A model generated the notes under the pieces. The model saw only the letters and a list, made by a program, of their open reading frames with translations. It had not been told where the DNA came from and searched no databases. A program made the translations under genes and the position numbers. Source: Endosaccharibacter trunci (lineage in GTDB: Bacteria; Pseudomonadota; Alphaproteobacteria; Acetobacterales; Acetobacteraceae). Taken from it: a DNA stretch of 64,000 bases. This document shows, one piece after another, positions 42,221 to 51,416 of this stretch; position 1 is the stretch's first letter; every line of letters starts with the position of its first letter. The stretch spans positions 124,001 through 188,000 of the forward strand of contig JAMSKV010000004.1 in assembly GCA_024515975.1 (NCBI GenBank), read 5' to 3'.

Positions 42221-43092
42221 CCGAGGCCGCCGCCCCGGACGCAGAGACCACGACCGGGCGCGTGCTGGCGTTCGATTCCGGCATCGGCGGGCTGTCGATC
42301 GTCGGCGCGCTCCGGGCGCAGGCCCCGAACGTGCGGATCGACTATGTCGCCGACAATGCGGTGTTCCCCTACGGCGAACTCGCCGACGACGTGCTGATCG
42401 CCCGGGTCGAGGCGGTGCTGGAGGCGGCGATCGCGCGATCTCGGCCGGACGTGGTGGTGATCGCCTGCAACACCGCCAGCACCGTGGCCCTGGCCGCGAT
42501 GCGCGAACGCTTCGCCGTGCCGTTCGTCGGCTGCGTACCCCCGATCAAGTGGGCGGCCAGCCTCAGCCAGACACGCACCATCGGTTTGCTGGCGACGCGG
42601 GCCACGGTGCGGCGGCCCTATCTGCGCGACCTGCAAGAGCGTTTTGCCGCCGACTGCACCCTGCTGGCGCACGGTGCACGTGGCCTGGCCGACATCGCCG
42701 AGCGTGTGTTTCGCGGCCACGAGCCCGACGAGACGGCGATCAGGCACGAACTGGAGGGGCTGTTCGGACAGCCGGGCGGCGACCGCATCGACGTGGTGGG
42801 AATCGGCTGCACGCATTACAGCGTGCTGTTGCCGACACTCCAGGGCCTGTCGCCTCGAGCGATGACGTGGCTCGATCCGGCCGGAGCCGTGGCTAGGCAA
42901 ACCGCCAATCTCCTGAAAGGTGGCGATGTCCTGACCGATGCGGATCTCGCTGTCCCGGAGCGGGCCTGGGTCACGGCACTCCCGTCAGAGCCACATCTTC
43001 TGACGCGGAAGATTGCGGCCTATGGATATCCAGATACTACACTGATGCCTATAAAGCTGCATTCGGTGCAGGAACACCTTTGGATCACATGA
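42217..43092 (+). CDS. murI: Glutamate racemase
   Basis: A 291-residue MurI. Catalytic pair: Cys in VIACNTASTVAL and Cys in GIGCTHYSVLLP; the start of the fold is LAFDSGIGGLSIV. It supplies D-glutamate for peptidoglycan. The GTG start overlaps the pyrE stop codon (GTGA), with GGGGGAGAA upstream. The C-terminus extends about 20 residues past the usual family end. Confidence 0.94.
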   Translation: MTEAAAPDAETTTGRVLAFDSGIGGLSIVGALRAQAPNVRIDYVADNAVFPYGELADDVLIARVEAVLEAAIARSRPDVVVIACNTASTVALAAMRERFAVPFVGCVPPIKWAASLSQTRTIGLLATRATVRRPYLRDLQERFAADCTLLAHGARGLADIAERVFRGHEPDETAIRHELEGLFGQPGGDRIDVVGIGCTHYSVLLPTLQGLSPRAMTWLDPAGAVARQTANLLKGGDVLTDADLAVPERAWVTALPSEPHLLTRKIAAYGYPDTTLMPIKLHSVQEHLWIT

Positions 43093-43235
43093 GAACGCCC
43101 GCCGGCGTGTGCGTTCGGGGGCAAAGCTCCTGAGAGCATTGCTGCGCCAAGTGGAAAACCGGAAGATCGCGGCCGCAGACTGCATATCTGACTTCGTGAC
43201 TTAACGTTCACGCTGACTCTTCATCTGGAAACGTA

Positions 43236-44444
43236 ATGAAACTCGGAATCGCCATCTGTACCTACAACCGTGTCGAAACCCTCGTGCAAACGATCGCCAA
43301 GGTTCGCATGCATACGAAGGCGAACTACCAGCTCGTCGTCGTCGATGACGGCTCCACCGACGATACGATCGAGAGAGTCGAGCGCCTGGGCATCAAGGTC
43401 TTGAGTTCGAGGAACAGGGGCATAGCCTGGAACAAGAACAGAGCCCTTTACTACATGAAGGTCGTCGCGAAGACCGATGCGATCATTTTGCTTGAGGATG
43501 ACACGTTCCCGCTGGAAGACTACTGGGAGCAAGCGTGGATCAAAGCCATCGGACAGTGGGGACATATCAATCTTGCGGCCAGACATTGGGGAACCGCCCT
43601 TTTTCGCGACGGAAACGGCAGTCCCGAACAGCCCTATAAATCAGAGCATGTCTCAGCCCAGTGCGCCGGTTTTTCATCAGAATGCCTGGAAAACGTTGGC
43701 TACATGGACTCCCGTTTCCGAGGCTGGGGAATGGAGCATGTCGAGCACACGAACCGTCTGATTAGAGCCGGATATGGCGGGGAACCAATTACCCCCATCC
43801 ATCGTCCTGTTTATTATCTTATCGATTCGAATTTGGAGATATTACATCAAGACGAGAGCGTCGGCGTCAACGACAGCAGAAAGCAGGCCCTTATTGCTGA
43901 GAGCATAGAGGTTTGTATAGCAACCAGTCGGGATAAACTCAAACGCGACCCGTGGATCAATGATGAGGAGATGTCGGTCTTTATAAGCGAGATAAATTCC
44001 TCCAAAGACAATAAGATGTTCTTTTATTTGAGAACAGATGATAATATGTTTATAGCGATAAACAAGAACAACGGAAGAGTCGTCTTCGTTGGCGAGAGTT
44101 TGCTGTTTTCCGACGAGTGGCAGGGCGTGTTGTCCTTTTACGACGGGAAGTCGTTGCGCCTTTGTATAGAACGAGATGATGAGGTCTACTACCTCGTCAG
44201 AGACCGTCCAGGACTGAGTTTCTCCGCGATCCGTGATCCTGCTGCGAGTGATCGCTTTGATGTTGTCCTGGACAAGGTTTCGGGGATGTACCTGTATAAT
44301 CAAGGATACTACTTGTCTTGCGACAGGAGCAACGGAAACATAGCGACGATCGATCGCAGTGAAGCCAGCGACTGGGAAAGGTTTTTCTTTAGTCATTTCA
44401 GGGCTACAAAAAGCCCTCTTAGCCCAAACTTTTTCCCTGACTAG
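43236..44444 (+). CDS. Family 2 glycosyltransferase with C-terminal beta-trefoil-like domain
   Basis: A 402-residue protein. Residues 1 to about 210 are a GT-A fold GT2 domain: IAICTYNRVETLVQTI, VVVDDGSTDDT (36-43), LLEDDTFPLEDYW with the metal-binding acidic motif at 87-89, and FRGWGMEHVEHTNRL. After a helical linker (about 211-257), residues about 259-387 form repeating units (FFYLRTDDNMFIAINKNNGRV, GYYLSCDRSNGNIATIDRS, ASDWERFFF) that look like a fascin-type beta-trefoil. The gene is clearly AT-richer than its neighbours, uses many TTT/AAT/ATA codons and has no operon partner, all suggesting recent acquisition. The sugar donor and acceptor are unknown. Confidence 0.88.
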   Translation: MKLGIAICTYNRVETLVQTIAKVRMHTKANYQLVVVDDGSTDDTIERVERLGIKVLSSRNRGIAWNKNRALYYMKVVAKTDAIILLEDDTFPLEDYWEQAWIKAIGQWGHINLAARHWGTALFRDGNGSPEQPYKSEHVSAQCAGFSSECLENVGYMDSRFRGWGMEHVEHTNRLIRAGYGGEPITPIHRPVYYLIDSNLEILHQDESVGVNDSRKQALIAESIEVCIATSRDKLKRDPWINDEEMSVFISEINSSKDNKMFFYLRTDDNMFIAINKNNGRVVFVGESLLFSDEWQGVLSFYDGKSLRLCIERDDEVYYLVRDRPGLSFSAIRDPAASDRFDVVLDKVSGMYLYNQGYYLSCDRSNGNIATIDRSEASDWERFFFSHFRATKSPLSPNFFPD

Positions 44445-44606
44445 TCACGCAACGACTGAGCGGATTTGTGATCCGAAGGCTCGGCGGCGCGACATCCTCA
44501 CCAAAACAAACGATCAGCGCAGTGCTGGAGAATCGACGCCATGCGAACGTCGAATCGTGTCGGTCGGCTCAAACTCACCCAGTGCGGCCGATCCCGCTAT
44601 CCCCGA

Positions 44607-45665
44607 CTACCGCCCCCGACTCACCGTATAGGACGCCACCTCGTTCAACAGACGCCGCACCTCGCTCTCCGGGAAAATCCCCAGCGCCGCGCAGGCACGA
44701 TCGGCGTAGGCCGTGGCATGCTCGATCGTGGTGCGGATCGCCCCGGTCCGGTCGATCAGCGCCAGCGCATGGTCGAGATCGGCCTCGGTCTGCTCGCTCT
44801 GCTCGATCACGCGTCGCCAGAACACCCGGTCCTCGTCCGTGCCGGCATGGAACGCCGCCAGCACCGGCAGGGTGATCTTGCCCTCGCGGAAATCGTCGCC
44901 GACCGTCTTGCCCAAGGTGCGCTGGTCCGCGGCGTAGTCGAGTGCGTCGTCAACGAGCTGGAACGCCATGCCGAGATTGGTGCCGTAGGCGTCCAGCGCG
45001 TCGGTCTCGGCAGCGGGACGTCCGGCCACCACGCCGCCGACGCGGCATGCGGCGGCGAACAGGGCCGCGGTCTTGCCGTGGATCACCTCGAGGTATTTCT
45101 CCATCGAGGTGGAGAGATCGTTCTGGGTCGCCATCTGCAGCACCTCGCCCTCGGCGATGGTGGCGGCCGCGCGCGACAGGATCGCCATGACCTCGAGCGA
45201 ACCGTCCTCGGTCATCAGTTGGAACGACCGCGCGAACAGGAAATCGCCCACCAGCACCGAGGCCTTGTTGCCGAACACGGCGTTGGCACTGGCCAGGCCG
45301 CGACGGAGCGCGCTCTCGTCCACCACGTCGTCGTGCAGCAGTGTGGCGGTGTGGATGAACTCGACGCAGGCGGCGAGGCCGACATGGCGCGCCGCCTGGC
45401 CTGGTTCGGGCGCGTAGCCGCACAGCCGGGCGGCAGCCAGGGTCAGCAGCGGGCGCAGACGCTTGCCGCCGGCCGCGACCAGATGGGCGGCGAGCTGGGG
45501 GATCAACGGAACCGGGCTGTCCATGCGCGCGACGATGGCGCGGTTGCACGCCGCCATGTCGTCCGCCAGAAGCGCGGACAGGGCGGCCAACGCTTCCTCG
45601 CCTTGCGGCCTTGAGGTTTGGGGCGTTTCCGTCAGTTTGGCGTCGCGACTGTCGGCTAGGCCCAA
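44607..45665 (-). CDS. ispB: Octaprenyl diphosphate synthase-type polyprenyl synthetase
   Basis: A 352-residue trans-isoprenyl diphosphate synthase. Landmarks are GGKRLRPLLTLA, first Asp-rich motif LLHDDVVDES, HGKTAALFAAAC, and second Asp-rich motif FQLVDDALDY. It makes the long side chain of ubiquinone. The TTG at 45665 is chosen because GAGGAG lies nine bases upstream; an ATG at 45731 in the same frame would abut the start of the divergent methyltransferase gene and leave no promoter room. Confidence 0.92.
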   Translation of the reverse strand: MGLADSRDAKLTETPQTSRPQGEEALAALSALLADDMAACNRAIVARMDSPVPLIPQLAAHLVAAGGKRLRPLLTLAAARLCGYAPEPGQAARHVGLAACVEFIHTATLLHDDVVDESALRRGLASANAVFGNKASVLVGDFLFARSFQLMTEDGSLEVMAILSRAAATIAEGEVLQMATQNDLSTSMEKYLEVIHGKTAALFAAACRVGGVVAGRPAAETDALDAYGTNLGMAFQLVDDALDYAADQRTLGKTVGDDFREGKITLPVLAAFHAGTDEDRVFWRRVIEQSEQTEADLDHALALIDRTGAIRTTIEHATAYADRACAALGIFPESEVRRLLNEVASYTVSRGR

Positions 45666-45731
45666 AACGGAATGCTCCTCGAGGCGATGCTTTGCGGCGA
45701 CAGCGAGCGGCCCCACAAAGGCGAGGCACAT

Positions 45732-46514
45732 ATGAGCGGCGATCCGGGGTGGGTCAAGCAGGACACCGGTCCCGAGACCGATACGGGCGCGCCGGCCACC
45801 ACCGCCGGCACCCTGCTGGGCGGCCGCGTCGCCTACCAGCAATATCGAGGCGCCTATCGCACCGGGCTGGAACCTGTGCTGATGGCCGCCGCCGTGCCGG
45901 CGCGCGCCGGACAGCGCGTCCTCGAAGCCGGCTGCGGCGCCGGCGCCGGGCTGCTCTGCCTGGGCGCGCGGGTGGCCGGTCTGCACGGAACCGGCATCGA
46001 GCTCGATCCGGAGATGGCGGAACTGGCCCGGCGCAACCTGGGTGCGAACGGCCTGGACTGGCCGGTGCTACGGGCGGCCTTGCAGGACGCCGACCAGGCG
46101 GGACCATTCCATCATGCCTTCGCCAATCCTCCCTGGCACCGGGCCGCGGCGACCGCCTCCGCCGACCCTAAGCGCGATCTGGCCCGTCGCGCGCCGCCCG
46201 GGATGCTCGCCGAATGGATCGACGCCCTGGCCGCGCGTCTCCTGCACCGGGGAACGCTGACCCTGGCGCTTCCGGCCGGCCAGCATGCCGAGGCTGCATC
46301 CGCCCTGCTCCGCGCGGGCTTCGGCAGCCTGGTGCTGCATCCGTTCTGGCCGAAAGCGGGTCGCCCGGCCCGGATTCTCCTGCTGCAGGCCGTTCTGGGC
46401 GGGCGCGGCGACGGCGTCGTCCTGCCCGGGCTGACGCTGCATCGGCCGGATGGCGGCTTCACGGACGAGGCGGAAGCCGTTCTGCGACACGGCCAGGCGC
46501 TTCCCCTGCGCTGA
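45732..46514 (+). CDS. TrmN6/YfiC-like adenine-N6 methyltransferase
   Basis: A 260-residue class I methyltransferase. LEAGCGAGAGLLCL is the SAM-binding loop, TGIELDPEMAELARRN the second motif and FANPPWHR the NPPW catalytic motif of N6-adenine methyltransferases. Closest family by pattern is tRNA1(Val) A37 N6-methyltransferase. The ATG at 45732 follows GGCGAGG. It is transcribed divergently from ispB with about 66 bases between the starts. Confidence 0.87.
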   Translation: MSGDPGWVKQDTGPETDTGAPATTAGTLLGGRVAYQQYRGAYRTGLEPVLMAAAVPARAGQRVLEAGCGAGAGLLCLGARVAGLHGTGIELDPEMAELARRNLGANGLDWPVLRAALQDADQAGPFHHAFANPPWHRAAATASADPKRDLARRAPPGMLAEWIDALAARLLHRGTLTLALPAGQHAEAASALLRAGFGSLVLHPFWPKAGRPARILLLQAVLGGRGDGVVLPGLTLHRPDGGFTDEAEAVLRHGQALPLR

Positions 46515-46857
46515 CACCCGGCCCGGCGCGGCCAATCGGGCAACGCTGTCGAACGTCACCGGTCCAGCAACACCGTGCGGCAGTCCGGCGCCCAGACCTG
46601 GCGCGGCAGCGGATCTCCCGCAACGTGCACCGCAGGCGCCGCGATCCGGTTCAGCCTGTGCCGATAACCGCGCGACGACCCGCACCGGCCATGCATCCGG
46701 CTTCGCCCGCGCCGGTACGACCATCACGCGCGGCTCCCGGACCATCGAGAGCGGCAGCGCGTCGGGCACCGTGCGACGACGGACGGGCCGGCCCGGTCAG
46801 CGACGCCTTGTGCGGCGACCCCGCCGCGATCGGCCTGGCCGCGCTACGGTCATCGCG
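46515..46857. other. Non-assigned 343-base gap
   Basis: Between the methyltransferase and the TonB receptor gene, both of which end here. Several open frames exist on both strands, as expected in GC-rich DNA, but none has a plausible ribosome binding site plus protein-like composition. No terminator with a T-run is visible. Confidence 0.5.
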
Positions 46858-49122
46858 TCAGAGCGCATAACGCAGACTCAGGAACAGGGTACGTGGATCG
46901 GCGAAGGCGGCCGAATACAGCAGGGGAACGCCGTTCCTCTGCAGAAGCGACAGGCTTTGCGGATAGCGCCGGTCGCCGAGATTCCGTCCGGTCAAGGCCG
47001 CACTCCAGCGCCTGGACGGTGATACCCAGGATAGTTGCGCATTCAGATAGACTTGGTCGGGGAGACGCGTGAAACCGTTCTCCAGCGCATCTGTGAAGAC
47101 CGCGCTCTGGAAACTCGCATCGCCCCCGACGCGGAACTGTCCGGCGACGCGCGGAACGTCGAAGCTGTAGCTGGCGGAAAGATCGCCCTGGAAGCGCGGC
47201 GAGAACGGCAGGCGCTCCCCGTCATGCGGCGTGGCGTTGACCAGCAATCCGGTGGGATAAAGCGTGGAGACGGCATTTCCGTCGAACCGGTCCAGCTGAG
47301 CGAACAGATAGGAGCCGGTCGCCGCGACCTCCACACCCCGCAGCGGATGCAGCGTTCCCTCGATCTCCGCCCCCCAGGAATGGCCGTTGCCCGCGTTGTA
47401 GCGACGCGACAATCCGGTGGACGGGTCGCTGGTGGTGATCTGGATATCGTTGAAGTCGTTGTAGAACAGGGCGGTGTTGATCCAGAACCGGTTCGGGATC
47501 GGGTCGGTCTTGGCCCCGACCTCGTAGGTGGTGACGGTTTCGGGCCCGTAGGGCAGCACGGCCTGGCGCGGCACCGCCGGATTCTGGGCGCGATAATCGT
47601 AGCCGGCGGATTTCCCGCCCTGCGAGATCGTCGCATACAACATCACGTTCGGGCGCAACTGCCATTCGATCGACCCTTTCGGCAAAGCACGGAACCAGTG
47701 TCCGCGCGCCGAGACTGCCCAGTTCAGCGCCCCCGGCGGCGTATCGTAGAGGGCCGTGAGATCGCCGCCGACGCCGGTCACGAAACCGGGCACCGGCCCG
47801 AGCGAGCGCAACGTCTCCGAGTTCGAATGCCATTCCCCGTTCAAGCGAAGCCCCGCGGACAGGGTCACGGTGGGCAGGACTTTGTAATGCGCGATCCCGT
47901 AGAGCGCGGCGTTCCAGTTTTTCTGGTCGATCACCGCATTCACCGGCTGGAACTGCATCCGGTTCGGATCGTTGCTGAGCGCGCCGAACGTATTGTTGGC
48001 GCGGCGCGCGGTGTACCATTCCTCGAAGAAGCCGTATGCACCGGTGGTGATGCTGAGCCGGTTCCACTGCCCGTCCAGCCGGAACTCCTGCGAGTAGGCG
48101 CGGTCGCGGTAATAGAGCAGTTGCGAGGTGCGCGCATAAACATCGCCCGTATTGTCGTAGGCGCCGGTATCGTCGTAGCCGCGCACCGCGGTGATCGAGC
48201 GGAGATCGAGATGCGGGCCGAGCGTCTGGATCGCCGTTCCGGTGAAGCCGGCCTCGCTGTAGTTGTTCTTCGGGAACACGATCGAATAGGCGCCGTAGCG
48301 ATACCGGTTCAGCAGGTTCGCGTAGCCGCGATTGGTGCTGCCATCCACCGTGCCATCGAACGCCAGCGTGATGTCGAGCGTATCGTTGGGCGTGAAGCGC
48401 AGCTTGGCGCGCGCCTGGGTGTAATCGATCGTGTTGACATCCTTGTCCAGCGTATAATTGTGGTCCGTGCCGTCCCGGCCGTGATGCTCGAAGGCGAGGC
48501 TGGCATAGACCTTGTCCCGGATGAGAGGCCCGCTGGCGGCGAAACCGGTCTTCCATTCGTTGTAGCTGCCATAACCGGTTTCGGCGACGAAGCGCGTTTT
48601 GTCGCCGGGAACGACCGTGGTGATCCGCACTGCGCCGCCCTCGGCCTGATGCCCGGTGGTGAAGCCGACCGGTCCGCGATCGACCTGGATATCCTCGATA
48701 TCGAGCAGTTCCTGCATGGTGCCGATCGTGCGCGGCAGATAGACGCCGTCGATATAGGTGCCGACCGACGGCTCGCCTTGCGGATCGAGTTCGCCGATAC
48801 CGCGGATGAAGTAGTTCGAGTTGGAATAGCCGACCGTCGCGCGCGGCTGATACAGATTGGGCGTCAGATTGGTGATCTGTCGCGTGCTCGTCACGCCCAG
48901 CGCGGCAAGACGTTGCGCGGACAGCATGGAGGACGACGCCGCGCTGTGCTGCAGCGTCTTATGACGGCGCTCCAGTCTGGATTGCGACACCACGCGCACC
49001 GTCTCGGCCGGTGTGGTGCTCTGCGACGCGGCTTCCGCCCTGGCGCAACCCCCTCCCAGCCCGATCGGCATGGCCACGGCCAGGACGGTCGAGGCGAGAA
49101 GGCGTGAGACGAGGCTGGGCAT
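46858..49122 (-). CDS. TonB-dependent receptor beside the sulfur island
   Basis: A 754-residue outer-membrane receptor with a signal peptide (LLASTVLAVAMPIGLGGG), a plug domain (ITNLTPNLYQPRATVGYSNSNYFIRGIGELDPQGEPSVGTYIDGVYLPR) in the style of sugar or organic-compound receptors rather than classical siderophore receptors, and a barrel ending in LFLSLRYAL. The ATG at 49122 is preferred over a GTG at 49131. It is divergent from the sulfur-scavenging flavoprotein gene, suggesting import of an organosulfur compound across the outer membrane; this is inference from position. Confidence 0.92.
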   Translation of the reverse strand: MPSLVSRLLASTVLAVAMPIGLGGGCARAEAASQSTTPAETVRVVSQSRLERRHKTLQHSAASSSMLSAQRLAALGVTSTRQITNLTPNLYQPRATVGYSNSNYFIRGIGELDPQGEPSVGTYIDGVYLPRTIGTMQELLDIEDIQVDRGPVGFTTGHQAEGGAVRITTVVPGDKTRFVAETGYGSYNEWKTGFAASGPLIRDKVYASLAFEHHGRDGTDHNYTLDKDVNTIDYTQARAKLRFTPNDTLDITLAFDGTVDGSTNRGYANLLNRYRYGAYSIVFPKNNYSEAGFTGTAIQTLGPHLDLRSITAVRGYDDTGAYDNTGDVYARTSQLLYYRDRAYSQEFRLDGQWNRLSITTGAYGFFEEWYTARRANNTFGALSNDPNRMQFQPVNAVIDQKNWNAALYGIAHYKVLPTVTLSAGLRLNGEWHSNSETLRSLGPVPGFVTGVGGDLTALYDTPPGALNWAVSARGHWFRALPKGSIEWQLRPNVMLYATISQGGKSAGYDYRAQNPAVPRQAVLPYGPETVTTYEVGAKTDPIPNRFWINTALFYNDFNDIQITTSDPSTGLSRRYNAGNGHSWGAEIEGTLHPLRGVEVAATGSYLFAQLDRFDGNAVSTLYPTGLLVNATPHDGERLPFSPRFQGDLSASYSFDVPRVAGQFRVGGDASFQSAVFTDALENGFTRLPDQVYLNAQLSWVSPSRRWSAALTGRNLGDRRYPQSLSLLQRNGVPLLYSAAFADPRTLFLSLRYAL

Positions 49123-49290
49123 GACCTGCACGACGATCGGTATCCGCTGGCTGGAGGACTATCCACTGGATACGAGCGCATTTATCGATAACACCATAGA
49201 AAGATGTTTGAATAAGGAGTATGACGCTTATTAACGTCGCGTTGGCGGAGAGAGGCGCTACCATCCACCATGCAGAACAGGGGTTTCGCC

Positions 49291-50436
49291 ATGGACGGAT
49301 CGATCACACCTCAGTTTTCCCGGGACGCGGAGATCGACGCCGTCGCCGCGCTCTGGGCGCGCACCGCCGCGCAGCATGATCGCGACGCCACCTTGCCGCG
49401 CGAGGCCCTCGCCTTGGCGCACAGGCACGGGCTGCTGTCCCTCGCCATCCCGGCCGAGCAGGGCGGCTCGGGCACCGACCTCGCGACGCTGGCCGACATC
49501 GTCGGGCGCCTGGCGCAAGGCGATCCGGCCGCCACGCTGATCCTGGTGATGCACACGCTGATCCATGCCGGCATCGCCCGCGACGCGCGCTGGCCGGCGC
49601 GTCTGCGCGACGCCGTCGTGCGCGCGACGCTCGAGGAAGGCGCGCTGCTGAACGCCCTGCGCGTCGAGCCCGATCTCGGCACCCCGGCCCGGGGCGGCCT
49701 GCCGGACACGGTCGCCCGCAAGGATGGCGGACAGTGGCGCATCACAGGCCGCAAGATCTATTCCACCGGCGGCGCGCTGCTCCGATGGGGTTTGGTCTGG
49801 GTCAGGACGGATGATCCAGCGCCCCGGACCGGCTTCGTCCTCGTGCCGCTCGACGCCGAGGGCGTCTCGATCGAGGCCAGCTGGAACCATCTCGGTATGC
49901 GGGCCTCCGGCAGCCACACGGTGGTGTTCGACGATGTCGCCGTGCCGCTCGACCACGCCGTGGACGTGCGGTCGCCCGAGGAATGGGCCGCTCCCGATCC
50001 CGCGCATGCGCTCTGGGGGAACGTCCTGGTCGCGGCCCTGTATGACGGGGTCGCACGTTCGGCCCGGCACTGGCTCGGCACGTTCCTGCGCGAACGCACC
50101 CCGTCCAATCTCGGTCGCCCGCTCGCGACCCTGCCGCGCATCCAGGAACAGGTCGGGCAGATCGACGCGATCCTGCTCAGCAACCGCCTCGTCCTGGCCG
50201 GCGCGGCCGGCGGGAGGGTCGATGCAGCAGAAAGCGGTCTGGTCAAGACGCTGGTCTGCGAGAACGCCATACGCGCCGTGGACCTCGCTCTCGCCCTGAG
50301 CGGAAACCATGGCCTGTCCCGCGACAACCCGCTGGAACGGCACCACAGGGACGTCCTGTGCAGCCGCGTGCATACGCCGCAGCCCGATGCCGCCTTCGGC
50401 ATGGCCGGACGCGTCGCGCTGGAGTCCGGGTCTTGA
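49291..50436 (+). CDS. Acyl-CoA dehydrogenase-fold flavoprotein (SfnB/DszC-like)
   Basis: A 381-residue acyl-CoA dehydrogenase superfamily protein. Features: HGLLSLAIPAEQGGSGTDLATLADIVGRLAQGDPA, WRITGRKIYSTGG, LGMRASGSHTVVFDDVAVP, and a helical C-terminus ending in SLSGNHGLSRDNPLERHHRD-like sequence (here ALSGNHGL). These are typical of FMN/FAD-dependent monooxygenases such as DszC and SfnB, used in organosulfur breakdown. AGGGG lies eight bases before the ATG at 49291. The stop overlaps the next gene's TTG start, so it is coupled to the binding-protein genes. Confidence 0.88.
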   Translation: MDGSITPQFSRDAEIDAVAALWARTAAQHDRDATLPREALALAHRHGLLSLAIPAEQGGSGTDLATLADIVGRLAQGDPAATLILVMHTLIHAGIARDARWPARLRDAVVRATLEEGALLNALRVEPDLGTPARGGLPDTVARKDGGQWRITGRKIYSTGGALLRWGLVWVRTDDPAPRTGFVLVPLDAEGVSIEASWNHLGMRASGSHTVVFDDVAVPLDHAVDVRSPEEWAAPDPAHALWGNVLVAALYDGVARSARHWLGTFLRERTPSNLGRPLATLPRIQEQVGQIDAILLSNRLVLAGAAGGRVDAAESGLVKTLVCENAIRAVDLALALSGNHGLSRDNPLERHHRDVLCSRVHTPQPDAAFGMAGRVALESGS

Positions 50437-51416
50437 GCCGCGAGATGCGCCGCCGCGACATTCTGGCGGCGGCCGGCGCCGCCGCGCTCGCGGGCACATC
50501 GCGCATGCGGCCGGCCTTCGCGGCACCGCAACTGGACAGATCCCTGCGCGTCGGCGTGTATCGCGGCGGCGACCAGACCCTCCTGTCCGGCACCGGTCTC
50601 GATCATGCCGATTATGCCGTGCAGTACGGCGAGTTCACCGGCGGCAACCTGATCAACCAGGCGATCGACGCCGGCGCGCTCGATCTCGGCAGCTCCAGCG
50701 AGATTCCCCTGGTGTTCGCCGCCACCGCCAGAGCCCGGCTGCGCGCCGTGGCCACGCTGGAAGGGCCGACCGCGAACCAGGCGGTGATCGTGCCGAAAGA
50801 CTCTCCCGCCCGCTCCATCGCCGATCTGCGCGGCAAGCGCGTCGGCTATATTCGCGCCACCACCGCGCATTATTTTCTGATCCGCATGCTCCAGCAGCAC
50901 GGCATGAGCTTCGCCGACATCCAGCCGGTCGCCATCGGCATGAGCGCCGGTCTGTCGGCGATGACTTCGGGCGCGCTCGATGCCTGGGCTACCTACGGCT
51001 ACGTGATCCCGATGCTGCAGGTCCGGATCGGAACGCGTACCCTGCAAACGGCGACCGGCATCCTGTCCGGCAACTACATCTTCTCCGCCGCCACCGCCGA
51101 TCTGGACGATCCCGCCTTCCAGGCCGCAGCGCTCGACTACCTGTCGCGCCTGGACCGGGCCTACGCCATTCTCGACGCCGACAAGCCGCGCTGGGCCAGG
51201 CTGGTCTCGCCGGTGGTCGGCGTTCCCTATGACGTCGTCCTGGCCGATCTGCGCTCGTTCGAGCGACGCTTTCACGTGCGGGCCAGTCGGCCGTCCGATA
51301 TCGACAGCGCCCGCGCCGTCGCCGCCACCTTCGCCGGGGCGGGATTGCTGCCGAAGGACGTCGATGTCGCCAGCAGCTTTTCTGATAGTCTTTCTGGAGG
51401 ACTGCCCCGTGCGTGA
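50433..51416 (+). CDS. SsuA/TauA-like sulfonate substrate-binding protein (Tat leader)
   Basis: A 327-residue periplasmic binding protein of the aliphatic-sulfonate/NMT1 type. A twin-arginine leader (MRRRDILAAAGAAALAGTS) is followed by SLRVGVYRGGDQTLL, VQYGEFTGGNLINQAIDAGALDLGSSSEIP, and SIADLRGKRVGYIRATTAHYFL. The TTG at 50433 is chosen for its GGAG spacing and TTGA overlap with the preceding stop; the ATG at 50445 is an alternative. No ABC permease or ATPase accompanies it. Confidence 0.88.
   Translation: MSREMRRRDILAAAGAAALAGTSRMRPAFAAPQLDRSLRVGVYRGGDQTLLSGTGLDHADYAVQYGEFTGGNLINQAIDAGALDLGSSSEIPLVFAATARARLRAVATLEGPTANQAVIVPKDSPARSIADLRGKRVGYIRATTAHYFLIRMLQQHGMSFADIQPVAIGMSAGLSAMTSGALDAWATYGYVIPMLQVRIGTRTLQTATGILSGNYIFSAATADLDDPAFQAAALDYLSRLDRAYAILDADKPRWARLVSPVVGVPYDVVLADLRSFERRFHVRASRPSDIDSARAVAATFAGAGLLPKDVDVASSFSDSLSGGLPRA

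Noticed and set aside
46068-46769. Minus-strand open frame spanning the 46515-46857 gap
   Set aside because: It runs through the methyltransferase gene, has no ribosome binding site and shows no protein-like motif.
47035-49107. Long plus-strand open frame opposite the second TonB receptor
   Set aside because: Shadow frame; the minus strand has a signal peptide, plug and barrel.
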